Shown in pieces: positions 21,075-30,112 of a DNA stretch of 64,000 nt (the first letter of the stretch is position 1; each line of letters begins with the position of its first letter). Location: assembly GCA_029449235.1 (NCBI GenBank), contig JANATG010000006.1, positions 1-64,000 of the forward strand. Reading direction: 5' to 3'. The notes below the pieces were generated by a model that saw nothing but the letters and a program-made list of their open reading frames with translations, was not told where the DNA came from and searched no databases. The position numbers were made by a program, and so were the translations under genes. Origin of the DNA: Linnemannia schmuckeri (lineage: Eukaryota; Mortierellomycota; Mortierellomycetes; Mortierellales; Mortierellaceae).

Positions 21075-21215
21075 TGGAAAATAATAACCAAGGGTTGTTA
21101 TCAGTAAGGTAATAGGGAAGATGGAATAACGAAACAAAGAGAGGGATCTGTTTAATTCAGGGACGAAGAGTGCTTATGTACTCTTCGTCCCCTATACACA
21201 CGTGATTATAGCTCA
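21075..21215 (-). repeat. C1 5' LTR (141 bp)
   Basis: Looks identical to the 3' LTR at 12591-12731. It contains the inverted repeat ACGAAGAGTACATAAG / CACTCTTCGT. Flanked by TSD GGGAC at 21216-21220. Confidence 0.92.
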
Positions 21216-21502
21216 GGGACAGTGGAGGTCAAATCAATGGTAGGTGAGGAGGGGGTGCGAGGCGAGGTGGGGGTGGATGAGCCAAAGTGGGAGGGTGGAG
21301 GGGGAAAGAAGGAGGGAGTGTGAGGGCTATCAGATATGGATGTGATGGTGCGAGTACAAGGTGTAGAGGGAGGAGTGTTTTTGATAGCAGAGTTTTTATT
21401 CTTGTAACTTAACTCTGGTAGAGAGACACTCCCTTTGTCCAGAGGAGGAAGGGAGGAAATGTCGACAACCAAGTCCTGGACTAAGCCTGATCGTCGGAGG
21501 CT
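21216..21502 (-). CDS. B2 Pol, 5' part (upstream of C1)
   Basis: The N-terminal piece of B2 Pol, reached by -1 slippage near the end of gag. It is rich in Ser, Thr and Pro and has no recognised domain. It ends in the C1 5' LTR at 21215. The same codons continue at 12585 on the other side of C1, matching the uninterrupted B1 sequence. Confidence 0.85.
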
Positions 21503-22500
21503 TTTCCCGACTCGGGGGAATCGCCCACAGCTACTTGAAAGACCCATCGGCCTTGACGATTGTTATTATTGCCACTGTTGCTATTGTTGTTGCCGTAGAT
21601 GTGACAGTCGGCTGCAAAATGTCCAATTTGGCGGCAGCGACGGCAAGCATTGTTGTTTTTGCACCAATCGCGCTCCTGAGGGGTTAAGGGAGGGGGGTTA
21701 CCATTGTTATTGTTGAAGTTGTTACGAGGGCCGTTGTTATTGTTGTTGTTATTGCGGAAGCCGTTATTGTTGTTATTATTGCCTCGGTTGTTGAAGTTGC
21801 GGGTCATGTTGCTGAGTTGGCGGTTGATGTTGTTAAGTTGAATGTTGATGTTGTCTATCTCCATCGCATTGGGGTCGCGGATGGCGTTGGCCATGACACT
21901 AGCAGAGAGGAGGTTGCTGGAATTCGTTGAGTTGTTGGTGAGGGTTTCGGCGTGTCGTTCTGTCATGGCAAAGAGATCGTTGAGAGGGAGGGCACGGTGG
22001 GTCATTGTAACCTCAACCATTTGTCGAAGGAGGGAGGGAAGACCATGAAGAAAGGCGGAGCGAAGCATATCCTCCATGGCGGGATGCTGGGGGGTAGGAT
22101 AGTAGCCGGTAAGGAGGAGATGGTACTGCCGCGCTAGAGTGATATAGTCGGAGGCGTTGTCGTATGTGAATTTACCTGTCATGCCCATTGACATAACAAG
22201 GTGGATAAGGTGATCTTTGAAATTAGCGGGGCTGTATTCCTTTTTAAGAAGCTCTGCAAATTGTGAAAAGGAGAGGGGGTTGACAAATTGAGGAGACTGC
22301 AGACGCCACCACGCGATCACCTTCGCGCCAGCAAAAGCAAGAGTGGTGTGAATTTGATCTGCAGGGGGAATGTGAGCACCTTCGAAGAATAACTCCATTC
22401 CATCAATAAACTCCATAATGGCAAATCCATCATGGACATTGGTAAAGGGTTTAGGATGGGGGTAACGAAAGTTGGGGGCGGGAGTGGTGTCGTTGGACAT
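21481..22500 (-). CDS. B2 Gag (capsid/nucleocapsid)
   Basis: Intact 339-residue Gag. The ATG at 22500 (MSNDTTPAPN) lies 163 bp inside the 5' LTR. The N-terminal two thirds look like a Ty3/gypsy retrotrans-Gag capsid domain. This is followed by a long Asn-rich linker and one CCHC zinc knuckle, CRRCRQIGHFAADC, with the standard CX2CX4HX4C spacing. It would assemble virus-like particles and package element RNA. The last eight codons follow the -1 slippery site. B1 carries a frameshifted copy. Confidence 0.92.
   Translation of the reverse strand: MSNDTTPAPNFRYPHPKPFTNVHDGFAIMEFIDGMELFFEGAHIPPADQIHTTLAFAGAKVIAWWRLQSPQFVNPLSFSQFAELLKKEYSPANFKDHLIHLVMSMGMTGKFTYDNASDYITLARQYHLLLTGYYPTPQHPAMEDMLRSAFLHGLPSLLRQMVEVTMTHRALPLNDLFAMTERHAETLTNNSTNSSNLLSASVMANAIRDPNAMEIDNINIQLNNINRQLSNMTRNFNNRGNNNNNNGFRNNNNNNNGPRNNFNNNNGNPPPLTPQERDWCKNNNACRRCRQIGHFAADCHIYGNNNSNSGNNNNRQGRWVFQVAVGDSPESGKASDDQA
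21502..21508 (-). promoter_or_regulatory. -1 ribosomal frameshift heptamer of B2
   Basis: On the coding strand the gag frame reads TCG GGA AAA GCC, so G_GGA_AAA fits the X_XXY_YYZ rule. It lies eight codons before the gag stop, and the -1 frame is open from here into pol. Families A and B share both motif and position. Confidence 0.7.
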
Positions 22501-22662
22501 GGTGAGCTGAGAGAAGTAGGAGGAGAGATCGAAGAAGGCCAGTGTGATGCAGAAAAAAAAAAATTATATGAAAAGTTTAACAAAGAGAGAAACAGTGACG
22601 TAAAAAGGGAAAACCAGTGAGGGGTGACTTGAGGCAGTGAATCGAGGGAACCTTTGCTACCA

Positions 22663-22865
22663 TGCAACAGCAGAAGGTAGGACCAGTGAAAGCAGGGACA
22701 AGAGACGAGGATTGAAGCAGTGATGATTGATGTTATTACTATGGTACATCTATATATACAAGGGAGTAACTAGGTTTCTAGGTCTAGTATCATAGAAGAG
22801 TCAGAGGTGAATAAGAGTGATGAGAAATGACTAACTAAGGTGGACTTTAAACCTAATATGTTGCA
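22663..22865 (-). repeat. B2 5' LTR with PBS at 22648-22662
   Basis: 203-bp LTR. On the minus strand it is followed at once by TGGTAGCAAAGGTTC, the same primer site as in B1 and family A. The flank beyond 22865 is the truncated ORF1-like fragment. Confidence 0.92.
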
Positions 22866-23224
22866 TTTACAATCCTATTACACAAATACTGGTTTAAGAG
22901 ATAAGGCGTTAAGTCATTCAGGGCTGCTACCATTCGACGCCACTGCTGCCACACGTCAGATCGATAAGTGTCGATGTGGAAAGGCTTAACGGCTGCTGGC
23001 TCATGAGGAACATCCTTGGAGACCAGAGGCGCCTGCTTGACTATGGGAGTGGCAGGCTGAGCTGAAGGCCGAGATAATCCGGCAACAGTTGAAGAAGCCG
23101 AGTTTCTGGGAGGAGATGCCGACAAAACAGTGTTGGTAATGTCGCTCAGGGGTTTCTTACCCTTCGAGGATGTAGGACTTGAAGATGAAGAAAAGGGAAC
23201 ATTGTTGTTGCTGTTGGTGTTCAT
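22866..23224 (-). pseudogene. Truncated ORF1-like fragment
   Basis: ATG at 23224, followed by about 119 sense codons cut off by the B2 5' LTR at 22865. The N terminus is rich in Asn and Ser. The retained end carries HIDTYR, then QQW and AALNDL, which lines up with VDLGR, QW and ALNNL in the C1 ORF1. I infer it is the accessory ORF of a C/D-type element. Its ATG lies 21 bp from the D1 LTR at 23246. Either D1 inserted upstream of it (a GTAG duplication is present), or this LTR is also the 5' LTR of a tandem D copy. Confidence 0.55.
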
Positions 23225-23245
23225 GATGAGGAAAGTGGAGAGTAG

Positions 23246-23469
23246 TGAGAAGTATGGGGTCTGTAGTCAACGAGAAGAAAGAGTTGTTTCTTTATTTTAC
23301 ACCACTGAGTGGTATTTAACCACGATTGTGACAAATGATCACGGAGGTGATAATAAATAACAGAAGTGGTAATTATCACGGAGGTGACGATTAACCACGG
23401 AGGTGAATACACTTCTTCGTTAAATAAAAAGACGGGGTAAAATGAAAATAATAACCCCGTACCGCAACA
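23246..23469 (-). repeat. D1 3' LTR (224 bp)
   Basis: On the minus strand it begins TGTTGCGGTACG and ends ACTTCTCA. It is preceded on that strand by the purine-rich AGCGGGGAGCTG, the likely polypurine tract. It matches the split 5' LTR. Confidence 0.9.
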
Positions 23470-23528
23470 CAGCTCCCCGCTAAGTTTTTTAGACCATGAG
23501 AGAGAGCGTAGTGGGCAATTGGTAGTGT

Positions 23529-23619
23529 AAGGTAAAAAAATGAAAAACCTTGGTGATTTGTAAGGAAAGGAAAAAATAACCTTTTCTAGTTGTAGTTTTG
23601 AGGAAAAAATAAAAACCTC
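23529..23619 (-). ncRNA. D1 3'-UTR U-rich hairpins (ENE-like)
   Basis: Three units on the sense strand between the pol stop and the 3' LTR: 23529-23551 (AAGG...CCTT), about 23562-23585 (AAGG...CCTTTT) and 23600-23619 (GAGG...CCTC). Each clamps two facing T tracts. Outer pairs covary between units. Same position and design as in C1. Confidence 0.5.
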
Positions 23620-23749
23620 ATTTAAACCTCAATTCAATATGGGTTTGTTATTGCAAGGTGAAAAACGTCATGCTCTAGTTGCGGCACGCGTGCAAAAAAC
23701 CTCGTCTTTGCTCCCATCTCTTTGTAGAGTGGTTGTTAAATAGAATTCG

Positions 23750-24969
23750 TTAGAGCTTCTCAGACCTCTTTCTTTTGCGAGTGACGGGACTGGAGCTTTC
23801 TATCTGTGCCATTTTGGCAACTCTTTCTTTTCTGTTTTCAAACCTCTTTACATGCGTAGCAATAACATGTGGGTTCTTTTTGTTGATTCTCTGGTAGTAC
23901 AGCGAGATGGCTTTTTTCGAATCAAAGTTCTCGTAGGGAATTTCCGAATTCTCTGACTTAGGATAACCCTTCCATTGTACTTTGTACAGCATCTCCCCCT
24001 TGTCGCTGAGTCGGTGACTGAGGACTTTCTCTACCTCATAGTGGTCTGTTTCTTGGGTAGGAATATCCAGCGACTGGGTAACAATTTTGATCTGCTCAGG
24101 GGCATAGTTACGGGAAAGAATCTGGTTCAAGTTGTCTTGAAGTACATATGTACCACGCGGTGTACGCCGCACAACTTTGTAAGGACCATCGTATTTTGGG
24201 TCCAAGGGCGTGCTCGTGATGGGATCCTTCACCATGACATAACAGCCGGTGGGGAATTCAACGAGTCGATGAACTTTGTTGAACGCAGAGATCATTTTTT
24301 GTTGAGAAGCTTTTGCTTTCTCTGAGATTGCTGGATATACTAGATTTGTCAGGTACTTTAGTCGTTTCACTGCCTGCTTCTCATTCAAAAGGTGCGACTC
24401 GGCTGATGAAAAGTCAGTCAGACCTGGGAATGAACGCCCATAGAATAGTGAGAAGGGGGTGGAGTTGTGAATGCTAGTTACTCTGCAATTGAGTTGAAGC
24501 TGCGCCATGGGTAAAGAAATGTCCCAGAGTGGCGTCTGTCCTGCAATCAATTTAGGTAGAAGTTCCTTAACCTTGCGGACGTTACGTTCAGCTAAACCGT
24601 TCGCGCGTGGGTGGTAAGGTGTAGTAAGTCTATGGTCCACTTCCATTATTTTCAGCAAGGCATGGGAAACCTGGTTTGCAAACTCAGTCCCATTGTCACT
24701 TTGAAGAATTTTGGGGAATCCTATTAGACAGAATAATTTGAAAAGGCGACCAGCGACTGTTGTTGCTGCTTTGTCCGGGATTGCTTCTAGAAAGACAAAC
24801 CTGGTGCATACATCAACTATAATAAGCGCATGAACATTGCCTACTTCACTCATAGTGAACGTAGCAGTATCGATTGCGATATGCTCGCCTGGTAAAGTAG
24901 CATGTATGGCTTGCAGAGGATGGTATCCTTTGCGGGCTATGTTATAGTGCTGGCATTGTGGACAGCTAG
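23750..24969 (-). CDS. D1 Pol, C-terminal part (integrase, chromodomain-like)
   Basis: Continues the D1 polyprotein after the A2 insertion. The second half of the integrase HHCC finger is here (SCPQCQ). The DDE core follows (AIDTAT, QSDNGTEF, GLAERN), then a GPY-like module. The C-terminal chromodomain-like stretch keeps YKVQWKGYP, but the usual TWEP is replaced by SEIPYEN, so methyl-lysine binding is doubtful. Excising A2 and one GCTAG leaves the frame open across the joint. Ends in a basic tail. Confidence 0.88.
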
Positions 24970-25067
24970 TGCAACGATTGGACCCCCGATTACCTTAATT
25001 AGATAAATAGACAACTATTACCAAAATACAAAGACATCTCTTCCTTCCACTCCTTACAAAAGTTGCA
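24970..25067 (+). repeat. A2 5' LTR (98 bp) with PBS at 25068-25082
   Basis: Very short LTR, TGCAAC...GTTGCA, with a weak TATA-like AGATAAATAG near its middle. TGGTAGCAAAGGTTC follows with no gap and fits the complement of a tRNA ending CCA. The last LTR base plus the first two PBS bases form the ATG of the gag frame. Confidence 0.93.
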
Positions 25068-26251
25068 TGGTAGCAAAGGTTCACAATTCCACCAACAAGA
25101 CCCCAGAACACTCAGCACAACCCCCAGAACACCCAGCACAAACCCCAGACTCCTCCAGCTCTCCAGAAACCTCACCTAGCACCTCCTCCATCCCCTCACC
25201 CTGTCTTCCACCCATCAACACGTATTTTATCACTGACTTTTTATCGGAACTCACCATCATGACCGACGACAACCTCGCCACCATCATTGAACTTGACACA
25301 ACCTCCAAACCCGCCAAGTACGACGGCACTCGCGATGGCTTCAAATGCCTCGCCTGGCTGAAAGAGGTGCAACGCTACTTTACCATGAAGAACGTACCCG
25401 ACAGAAAACGCACCATCCATGCCGTCAACCTCCTCAACCAAACCTCTCTCCTCTGGTGGGAATCACTTAACATCGACGACACCTGCGAGTACTCCACCTT
25501 TACAACCCTGTTCAAGAAGGCATACATGCCTGATGGATTTCTCGAGCAAGTTCGCGGCCTTCTTCTCAATGCCAAGCTTACCACCAACCTGGCCGAGTAC
25601 CTTACCCGCATCCGCCTCTACATGAACATCTTGCTCGCGGAAGATCCCACTGGTCGCGTGTTTCTCGAAGCCACCGTCAGAGTTGTTTTTCTCCAAGGCT
25701 GCCCCGACGATCTGAGACAGCTGCTTCAGACCGATCAGGTATCTAACCCCAACAACACCTTTTTTGATATGTGTTCCAAGGCTGAAGGATTTGACACCAT
25801 CTATGCTTTTGGCCCCAAAGGAGCCACAAAGGGTATGTTTGCCAAGGCTATGAATAGCATGCGCTCTCACACTCCAACCACCAGCTCAAACCCAGCACCC
25901 CCAGCTTTTGACCCAATGGCAATGGAAATCGATAACATCAGCCTCGACCCCACCACCCGCGCCCTTATGGCCTCGGTCCAGTCCCTTACCATTGCCGTCC
26001 ACGCCATGACAACCCAATTCAACAATCAACAATCCCAACCACGCCTTGCCCGCCTTACCGACGATGAAAAGAAATATCTGCAGGACAACAACGGATGCCT
26101 CAAGTGCCGTCGAATCAACGCCGGACACTACTCTTGGGACTGTGGAAAAAACCGCAACACCAACCGCTCATCCAGGGCCCAGACCGTCAACAATATTGCT
26201 AACGTGGGCAATCTCCCAACAGACCAGTCGGGAAATGCCCCCAGCAACTAG
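25067..26251 (+). CDS. A2 Gag (capsid/nucleocapsid, 394 aa)
   Basis: Frame opens with an ATG that straddles the LTR/PBS joint. The first 64 codons are Pro/Ser-rich. An internal ATG at 25259 (MTDDNLATI) is an alternative start giving 330 residues, closer to the 339 of family B. The middle is a retrotrans-Gag capsid-like region. Near the C terminus is a zinc knuckle, CLKCRRINAGHYSWDC, with six residues between the second Cys and the His instead of the usual four. Gag assembles the particle and binds element RNA. A -1 slippery site sits six codons before the stop. Confidence 0.9.
   Translation: MVAKVHNSTNKTPEHSAQPPEHPAQTPDSSSSPETSPSTSSIPSPCLPPINTYFITDFLSELTIMTDDNLATIIELDTTSKPAKYDGTRDGFKCLAWLKEVQRYFTMKNVPDRKRTIHAVNLLNQTSLLWWESLNIDDTCEYSTFTTLFKKAYMPDGFLEQVRGLLLNAKLTTNLAEYLTRIRLYMNILLAEDPTGRVFLEATVRVVFLQGCPDDLRQLLQTDQVSNPNNTFFDMCSKAEGFDTIYAFGPKGATKGMFAKAMNSMRSHTPTTSSNPAPPAFDPMAMEIDNISLDPTTRALMASVQSLTIAVHAMTTQFNNQQSQPRLARLTDDEKKYLQDNNGCLKCRRINAGHYSWDCGKNRNTNRSSRAQTVNNIANVGNLPTDQSGNAPSN
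26230..26236 (+). promoter_or_regulatory. -1 ribosomal frameshift heptamer of A2
   Basis: The gag frame reads TCG GGA AAT GCC, so G_GGA_AAT fits X_XXY_YYZ. The -1 frame is open from here into pol. Pol has no convincing start of its own. The same site is at 38589-38595 in A3. Confidence 0.72.
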
Positions 26252-29200
26252 GTGCAGTCCAGGACCCAGTTGCTGAAATCCCCTCTCTTTGCCCCAGTGG
26301 TGAAGGGAGTGATCACACCCCAGAGTTAAGTAGAAAAGAAAAAAATGAAATAAAGTTGCCAGATCGCTCAGTTAATAAGATTAGCAACCAAACTCAGATT
26401 ACAAACTCAAATCGTGATACTCACTCCCCCCCCACTCTGGCACCTTCACTGGACCAGACCTCAACGTTTGACTCGTCCCACCTTGTGTCTAGAACCTCAG
26501 ATGGACCAGACCTGGACCTGGATACCCCTGTTGTGTCGACCACACCGCCTACAAAGCGACAGTTGAGAAGACGGAGACAAAAGCAATTGCGTCTCTGTTC
26601 ATTTTCTATCGCTGAGGCTGAGCGTCAATTGCTCACTTTTAACTGCCTTGTCAGTGGCTTCCCGGCTCGCGTGCTGATCGATGGCGGTGCTGAAGGTAAT
26701 GTAATCAGCACATCCTTTCAAAAGAAAAACAACTTGCCTCGAACCGTCATCAACCCCATCCCTGTTCTTCTCCCCGACGGCTCATCCTCTATTACCAACC
26801 ATACGGTCAACATCACCATCGAACGCAAAGGATACACTGACAACCTCAACCCAATCCTGTACCCACTCAAAAAATACGACCTTATCCTGGGCAAACCATG
26901 GCTTACTCACATCAACCCACAAATCAACTGGCGCACCAATGCTCTCCACTTCAACCACAACAACACAGCCATCGAGTGGGACTGTACTGGATTCAAATCA
27001 AATAATATTCAAACCCGCACCGGTGGCCGCCTCCTTACCCACCTACACTTTCACACCATGGCCACCCTCCCCGGCTCCGACGTATTCTTGGCACTGGTCA
27101 AATCTTCCAAGGATCTGCAGAAGGACAAGGACAACAAAGACAAGGACGCATCAGCACTACCCAAACGCCCAGCTATGACGCCTGAGATCAGAGCCATCGT
27201 TGAAGACGAGTTTAAGGATGTGTTCCCCGATACACTCCCGAGCGGCCTTCCACCAGACCGAGGCGATGCCATGAAAATTGAGACAGACCCAACAGCCGAT
27301 CCACCCTTCAAACCAGTCATTCGCCTCTCAATCGCAGAACTCGACGAACTCAGGAAGCAACTTGACGATCTACTTGCGAAAAAATTCATCAAGCCCAGCA
27401 CATCACCCTATGGCGCCCCAGTACTCTTTGTTCGGAAAAAGGATGGCACCCTGCGTATGTGTGTGGACTACCGCGGTCTGAACAGGATTACCAGGAAGAA
27501 CAGACACCCTCTACCCAGAATTGACGAACTTATCGATCGTTTTCGTGGCGCCCGCTATTTTACCAAACTGGATCTACTCTCGGGATACCACCAGCAGAGG
27601 ATATATGAACCACACACCCACAAAACAGCATTTCGATGTCGTTACGGCCATTTTGAATTTAATGTCGTTCCGTTCGGACTCACCAACGCACCAGCCTCAT
27701 TCTCTAACATGATGCTACGGGTACTGGATCCGGTTCTGGACAAATGGGTGGTGGTATACCTCGACGACATCCTGATCTATTCCAAAACCGAGGCCGACCA
27801 TCTGAAACACCTTCGCAGCGTCCTTGAACTTCTACGAAAACATGGACTGTACGTCAAACTCAGCAAATGCTCATTCATGCAGGAGCAGACTGAGTTCCTG
27901 GGCCATACCATCTCCAAGAACGGGATCTCCACCTCAGCAGGTCTTGTCAAAGCTATTCGGGAATGGCCTCGCCCCACCAGTATCAAAGATGTTCAACAAT
28001 TTTTGGGCCTCGCACAGTTCTACCAGACCTACATCGACAAGTTTGCCGACATTGCCCTACCCCTCTCGGAGCTTCTAGCAGGCGGAGCGACTTTTTCATG
28101 GGACAACGACAAGGAACAGGCATTCATCACCCTCAAAGCGGCCATCAGCTCCGCCCCAGTTCTACGTATATTCGACCCCGACTTGCCAACCACCGTCGAA
28201 ACGGATGCATCTGGATTTGCAATTGGCGCTGTTCTCTTTCAAACGGACGCGAACGGAGTATCCCGACCCGTTGCATTCACCTCACGAAAATTACAACCAG
28301 CAGAACGGAACTACCCAACCCACGAGCAGGAGCTACTGGCAGTCGTGCACGCCCTTAGGACATGGCGATACTACCTAGACGGATCCCACTTTATTGTTTA
28401 CACAGACCATGCAACCCTTCGCCACTTTCCAACACAGCCTAAACTCACCCGCCGTCAGGCTCGATGGATGGAGCTGCTGCAGGAATACGACTTTGACTTC
28501 AAGTACAAGCGCGGAGCAGATAACACAGTCCCCGACGCCCTGTCTCGACGACCCGACCATCGCACGGAAGATCCAGTCAGCCCATCCACAGAACCAGTGG
28601 AGATTCATTCAATTGATATCCAGCTTGAACCAGGTGTGAGGCAGCGCCTGATAGAGGACTACCAGAACAGCCCCAGGCTTAGTCTCGTCTATAAAAGCTG
28701 CCTCGAGGGAAGTGTGCCCCCCGGTTATTCTTTTCACAATGGCCTTCTCTACTATGACCGCCGCGGCACCGTCGTTCTCGCTATCCCTCAGAAAGCTGAC
28801 ATTTGCCACTCTCTTTTGCATGACTGCCACGATGCCCCCATAGCTGGCCACTTTGGGTTCAGGAAAACATACGACAAGCTGCGACGAATAGCATACTGGC
28901 CCAACATGGCAAAGGAGACCCAACTCTATGTCGACTCGTGCGAAAAGTGTCAACGCAACAAGCCAAGTCAGGAGCGACCTGCTGGACTTCTTCAACCTCT
29001 ACCCATTCCCGTCAGACGCTGGGAGGTGGTGACCATGGACTTTATAACCCATCTGCCCAAGACACCTCGCAATCATGATGCCATCACCGTCTTTGTCGAC
29101 AAGTTATCCAAGCATGTCCACTTTGTCCCCAGCACCACCACCGCCACCGCCCCCGACATTGCTCGCCAGTTTTTCGACAATGTGTTCCGCCATCATGGGA

Positions 29201-30102
29201 TGCCAACAACAATCGTCTCGGATCGCGATAGCAAATTCACCAGTCATTTTTGGCAGGAGCTCCACCGGCTTATGGATGTCAAGCTTGCGATGTCAACAGC
29301 CTATCACCCACAGACGGATGGACAGACGGAAGTTATGAACAAGACACTAGGAATCATGCTGCGCGCCTTTATCGATGAAAAGCAGACTAACTGGGACACC
29401 CTCCTCCCTGCAGCAGAATTTGCCTACAACAACTCCGTCCACCACTCAACCGGCCATTCACCTTTTTTCCTCAACACTGGACAACATCCCCGCATCCCCG
29501 CCACCCTCCTCTCCCACACTGACAGCAACGTCCCCAGCGTCCATGACTATCTGGATCAGCAAGCAACGGCACTAATTTTTGCCCAGGATGCACTGCAGCG
29601 AGCTCAGGATCATCAAAAGGAACAAGCCGACAAGAGACGACGCGACCATGACTACAAAGTTGGCGACAAGGTCCTTCTCAGTGCAGAGAACATTACCATG
29701 CCAGCCGACAGCGGACTCAGCTCGGACAAGCTCAAGCCTCGTTTTATTGGACCATTCACCCTACTGGAGCAACGATCACCAGTTACCTTCCTCGTCGACT
29801 TACCCCCCTCCTACAACATCCACAATATCTTTCACGTCGATCTTTTTCGCCACTATATTGAGTCACCACTTACATTCGGCCGCCGAACACCAGCACCACC
29901 ACCACCTGTCGTCGTCGAAGGCACCGAGGAATACGAGGTCGAATCCATTCTACGATACAGAAAGTACCGGCGACAGCACCAGTTCCTCGTTGCTTGGAAA
30001 GGTTACGGACGTGAGGATCAGACATGGGAGCCAGCTGCCAACCTGGAAAATTGCCAAGACCTGGTCAACGCATTCAAAAAGGACCATGGGATCGTTTTTT
30101 AA
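26236..30102 (+). CDS. A2 Pol polyprotein (protease, RT, RNase H, integrase, chromodomain)
   Basis: Open -1 frame of 1288 codons expressed by frameshifting from gag; a start at 26356 would be a TTG and is unlikely. A Ser/Thr-rich linker comes first. The retropepsin-like domain has LIDGGAEGN at about 26677-26700: the catalytic triad is DGG, not DSG/DTG, in both complete copies. RT has YLDD (near 27760). RNase H follows, then integrase with an HHCC finger, DDE core and HPQTDGQTE, and a chromodomain (FLVAWKGYG, TWEPAAN) near the end. The stop overlaps the polypurine tract. Chromodomains target integration to marked chromatin. Confidence 0.93.
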   Translation, partial: CPQQLGAVQDPVAEIPSLCPSGEGSDHTPELSRKEKNEIKLPDRSVNKISNQTQITNSNRDTHSPPTLAPSLDQTSTFDSSHLVSRTSDGPDLDLDTPVVSTTPPTKRQLRRRRQKQLRLCSFSIAEAERQLLTFNCLVSGFPARVLIDGGAEGNVISTSFQKKNNLPRTVINPIPVLLPDGSSSITNHTVNITIERKGYTDNLNPILYPLKKYDLILGKPWLTHINPQINWRTNALHFNHNNTAIEWDCTGFKSNNIQTRTGGRLLTHLHFHTMATLPGSDVFLALVKSSKDLQKDKDNKDKDASALPKRPAMTPEIRAIVEDEFKDVFPDTLPSGLPPDRGDAMKIETDPTADPPFKPVIRLSIAELDELRKQLDDLLAKKFIKPSTSPYGAPVLFVRKKDGTLRMCVDYRGLNRITRKNRHPLPRIDELIDRFRGARYFTKLDLLSGYHQQRIYEPHTHKTAFRCRYGHFEFNVVPFGLTNAPASFSNMMLRVLDPVLDKWVVVYLDDILIYSKTEADHLKHLRSVLELLRKHGLYVKLSKCSFMQEQTEFLGHTISKNGISTSAGLVKAIREWPRPTSIKDVQQFLGLAQFYQTYIDKFADIALPLSELLAGGATFSWDNDKEQAFITLKAAISSAPVLRIFDPDLPTTVETDASGFAIGAVLFQTDANGVSRPVAFTSRKLQPAERNYPTHEQELLAVVHALRTWRYYLDGSHFIVYTDHATLRHFPTQPKLTRRQARWMELLQEYDFDFKYKRGADNTVPDALSRRPDHRTEDPVSPSTEPVEIHSIDIQLEPGVRQRLIEDYQNSPRLSLVYKSCLEGSVPPGYSFHNGLLYYDRRGTVVLAIPQKADICHSLLHDCHDAPIAGHFGFRKTYDKLRRIAYWPNMAKETQLYVDSCEKCQRNKPSQERPAGLLQPLPIPVRRWEVVTMDFITHLPKTPRNHDAITVFVDKLSKHVHFVPSTTTATAPDIARQFFDNVFRHHGMPTTIVSDRDSKFTSHFWQELHRLMDVKLAMSTAYHPQTDGQTEVMNKTLGIMLRAFIDEKQTNWDTLLPAAEFAYNNSVHHSTGHSPFFLNTGQHPRIPATLLSHTDSNVPSVHDYLDQQATALIFAQDALQRAQDHQKEQADKRRRDHDYKVGDKVLLSAENITMPADSGLSSDKLKPRFIGPFTLLEQRSPVTFLVDLPPSYNIHNIFHVDLFRHYIESPLTFGRRTPAPPPPVVVEGTEEYEVESILRYRKYRRQHQFLVAWKGYGREDQTWEPAANLENCQDLVNAFKKDHGIVF

Positions 30103-30112
30103 AAGGGGAAGG

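Larger units (their letters stand above)
12591..21215 (-). mobile_element. Ty3/gypsy element C1, full length, inserted in B2
   Basis: 8,625-bp element bounded by two 141-bp LTRs that look identical, with a 5-bp TSD GGGAC (12586-12590 and 21216-21220). B1 shows the empty site. Order on the minus strand: 5' LTR, long leader, accessory ORF1, gag-pol in one 1845-codon frame, 3' hairpin array, 3' LTR. All frames are open, so it may be active. Confidence 0.95.
8711..22865 (-). mobile_element. Ty3/gypsy element B2, complete but split by C1
   Basis: Full-length family B element on the minus strand, about 5.5 kb after removing C1 (12591-21215) and one TSD. Both 203-bp LTRs are present; I see one difference between them (T/C near 8862 and 22801). 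Gag is intact, and pol is open on both sides of C1. The flanks (GTCCA at 8706-8710, TTTAC at 22866-22870) do not match, so no TSD is visible and the left side is probably rearranged. Confidence 0.93.
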
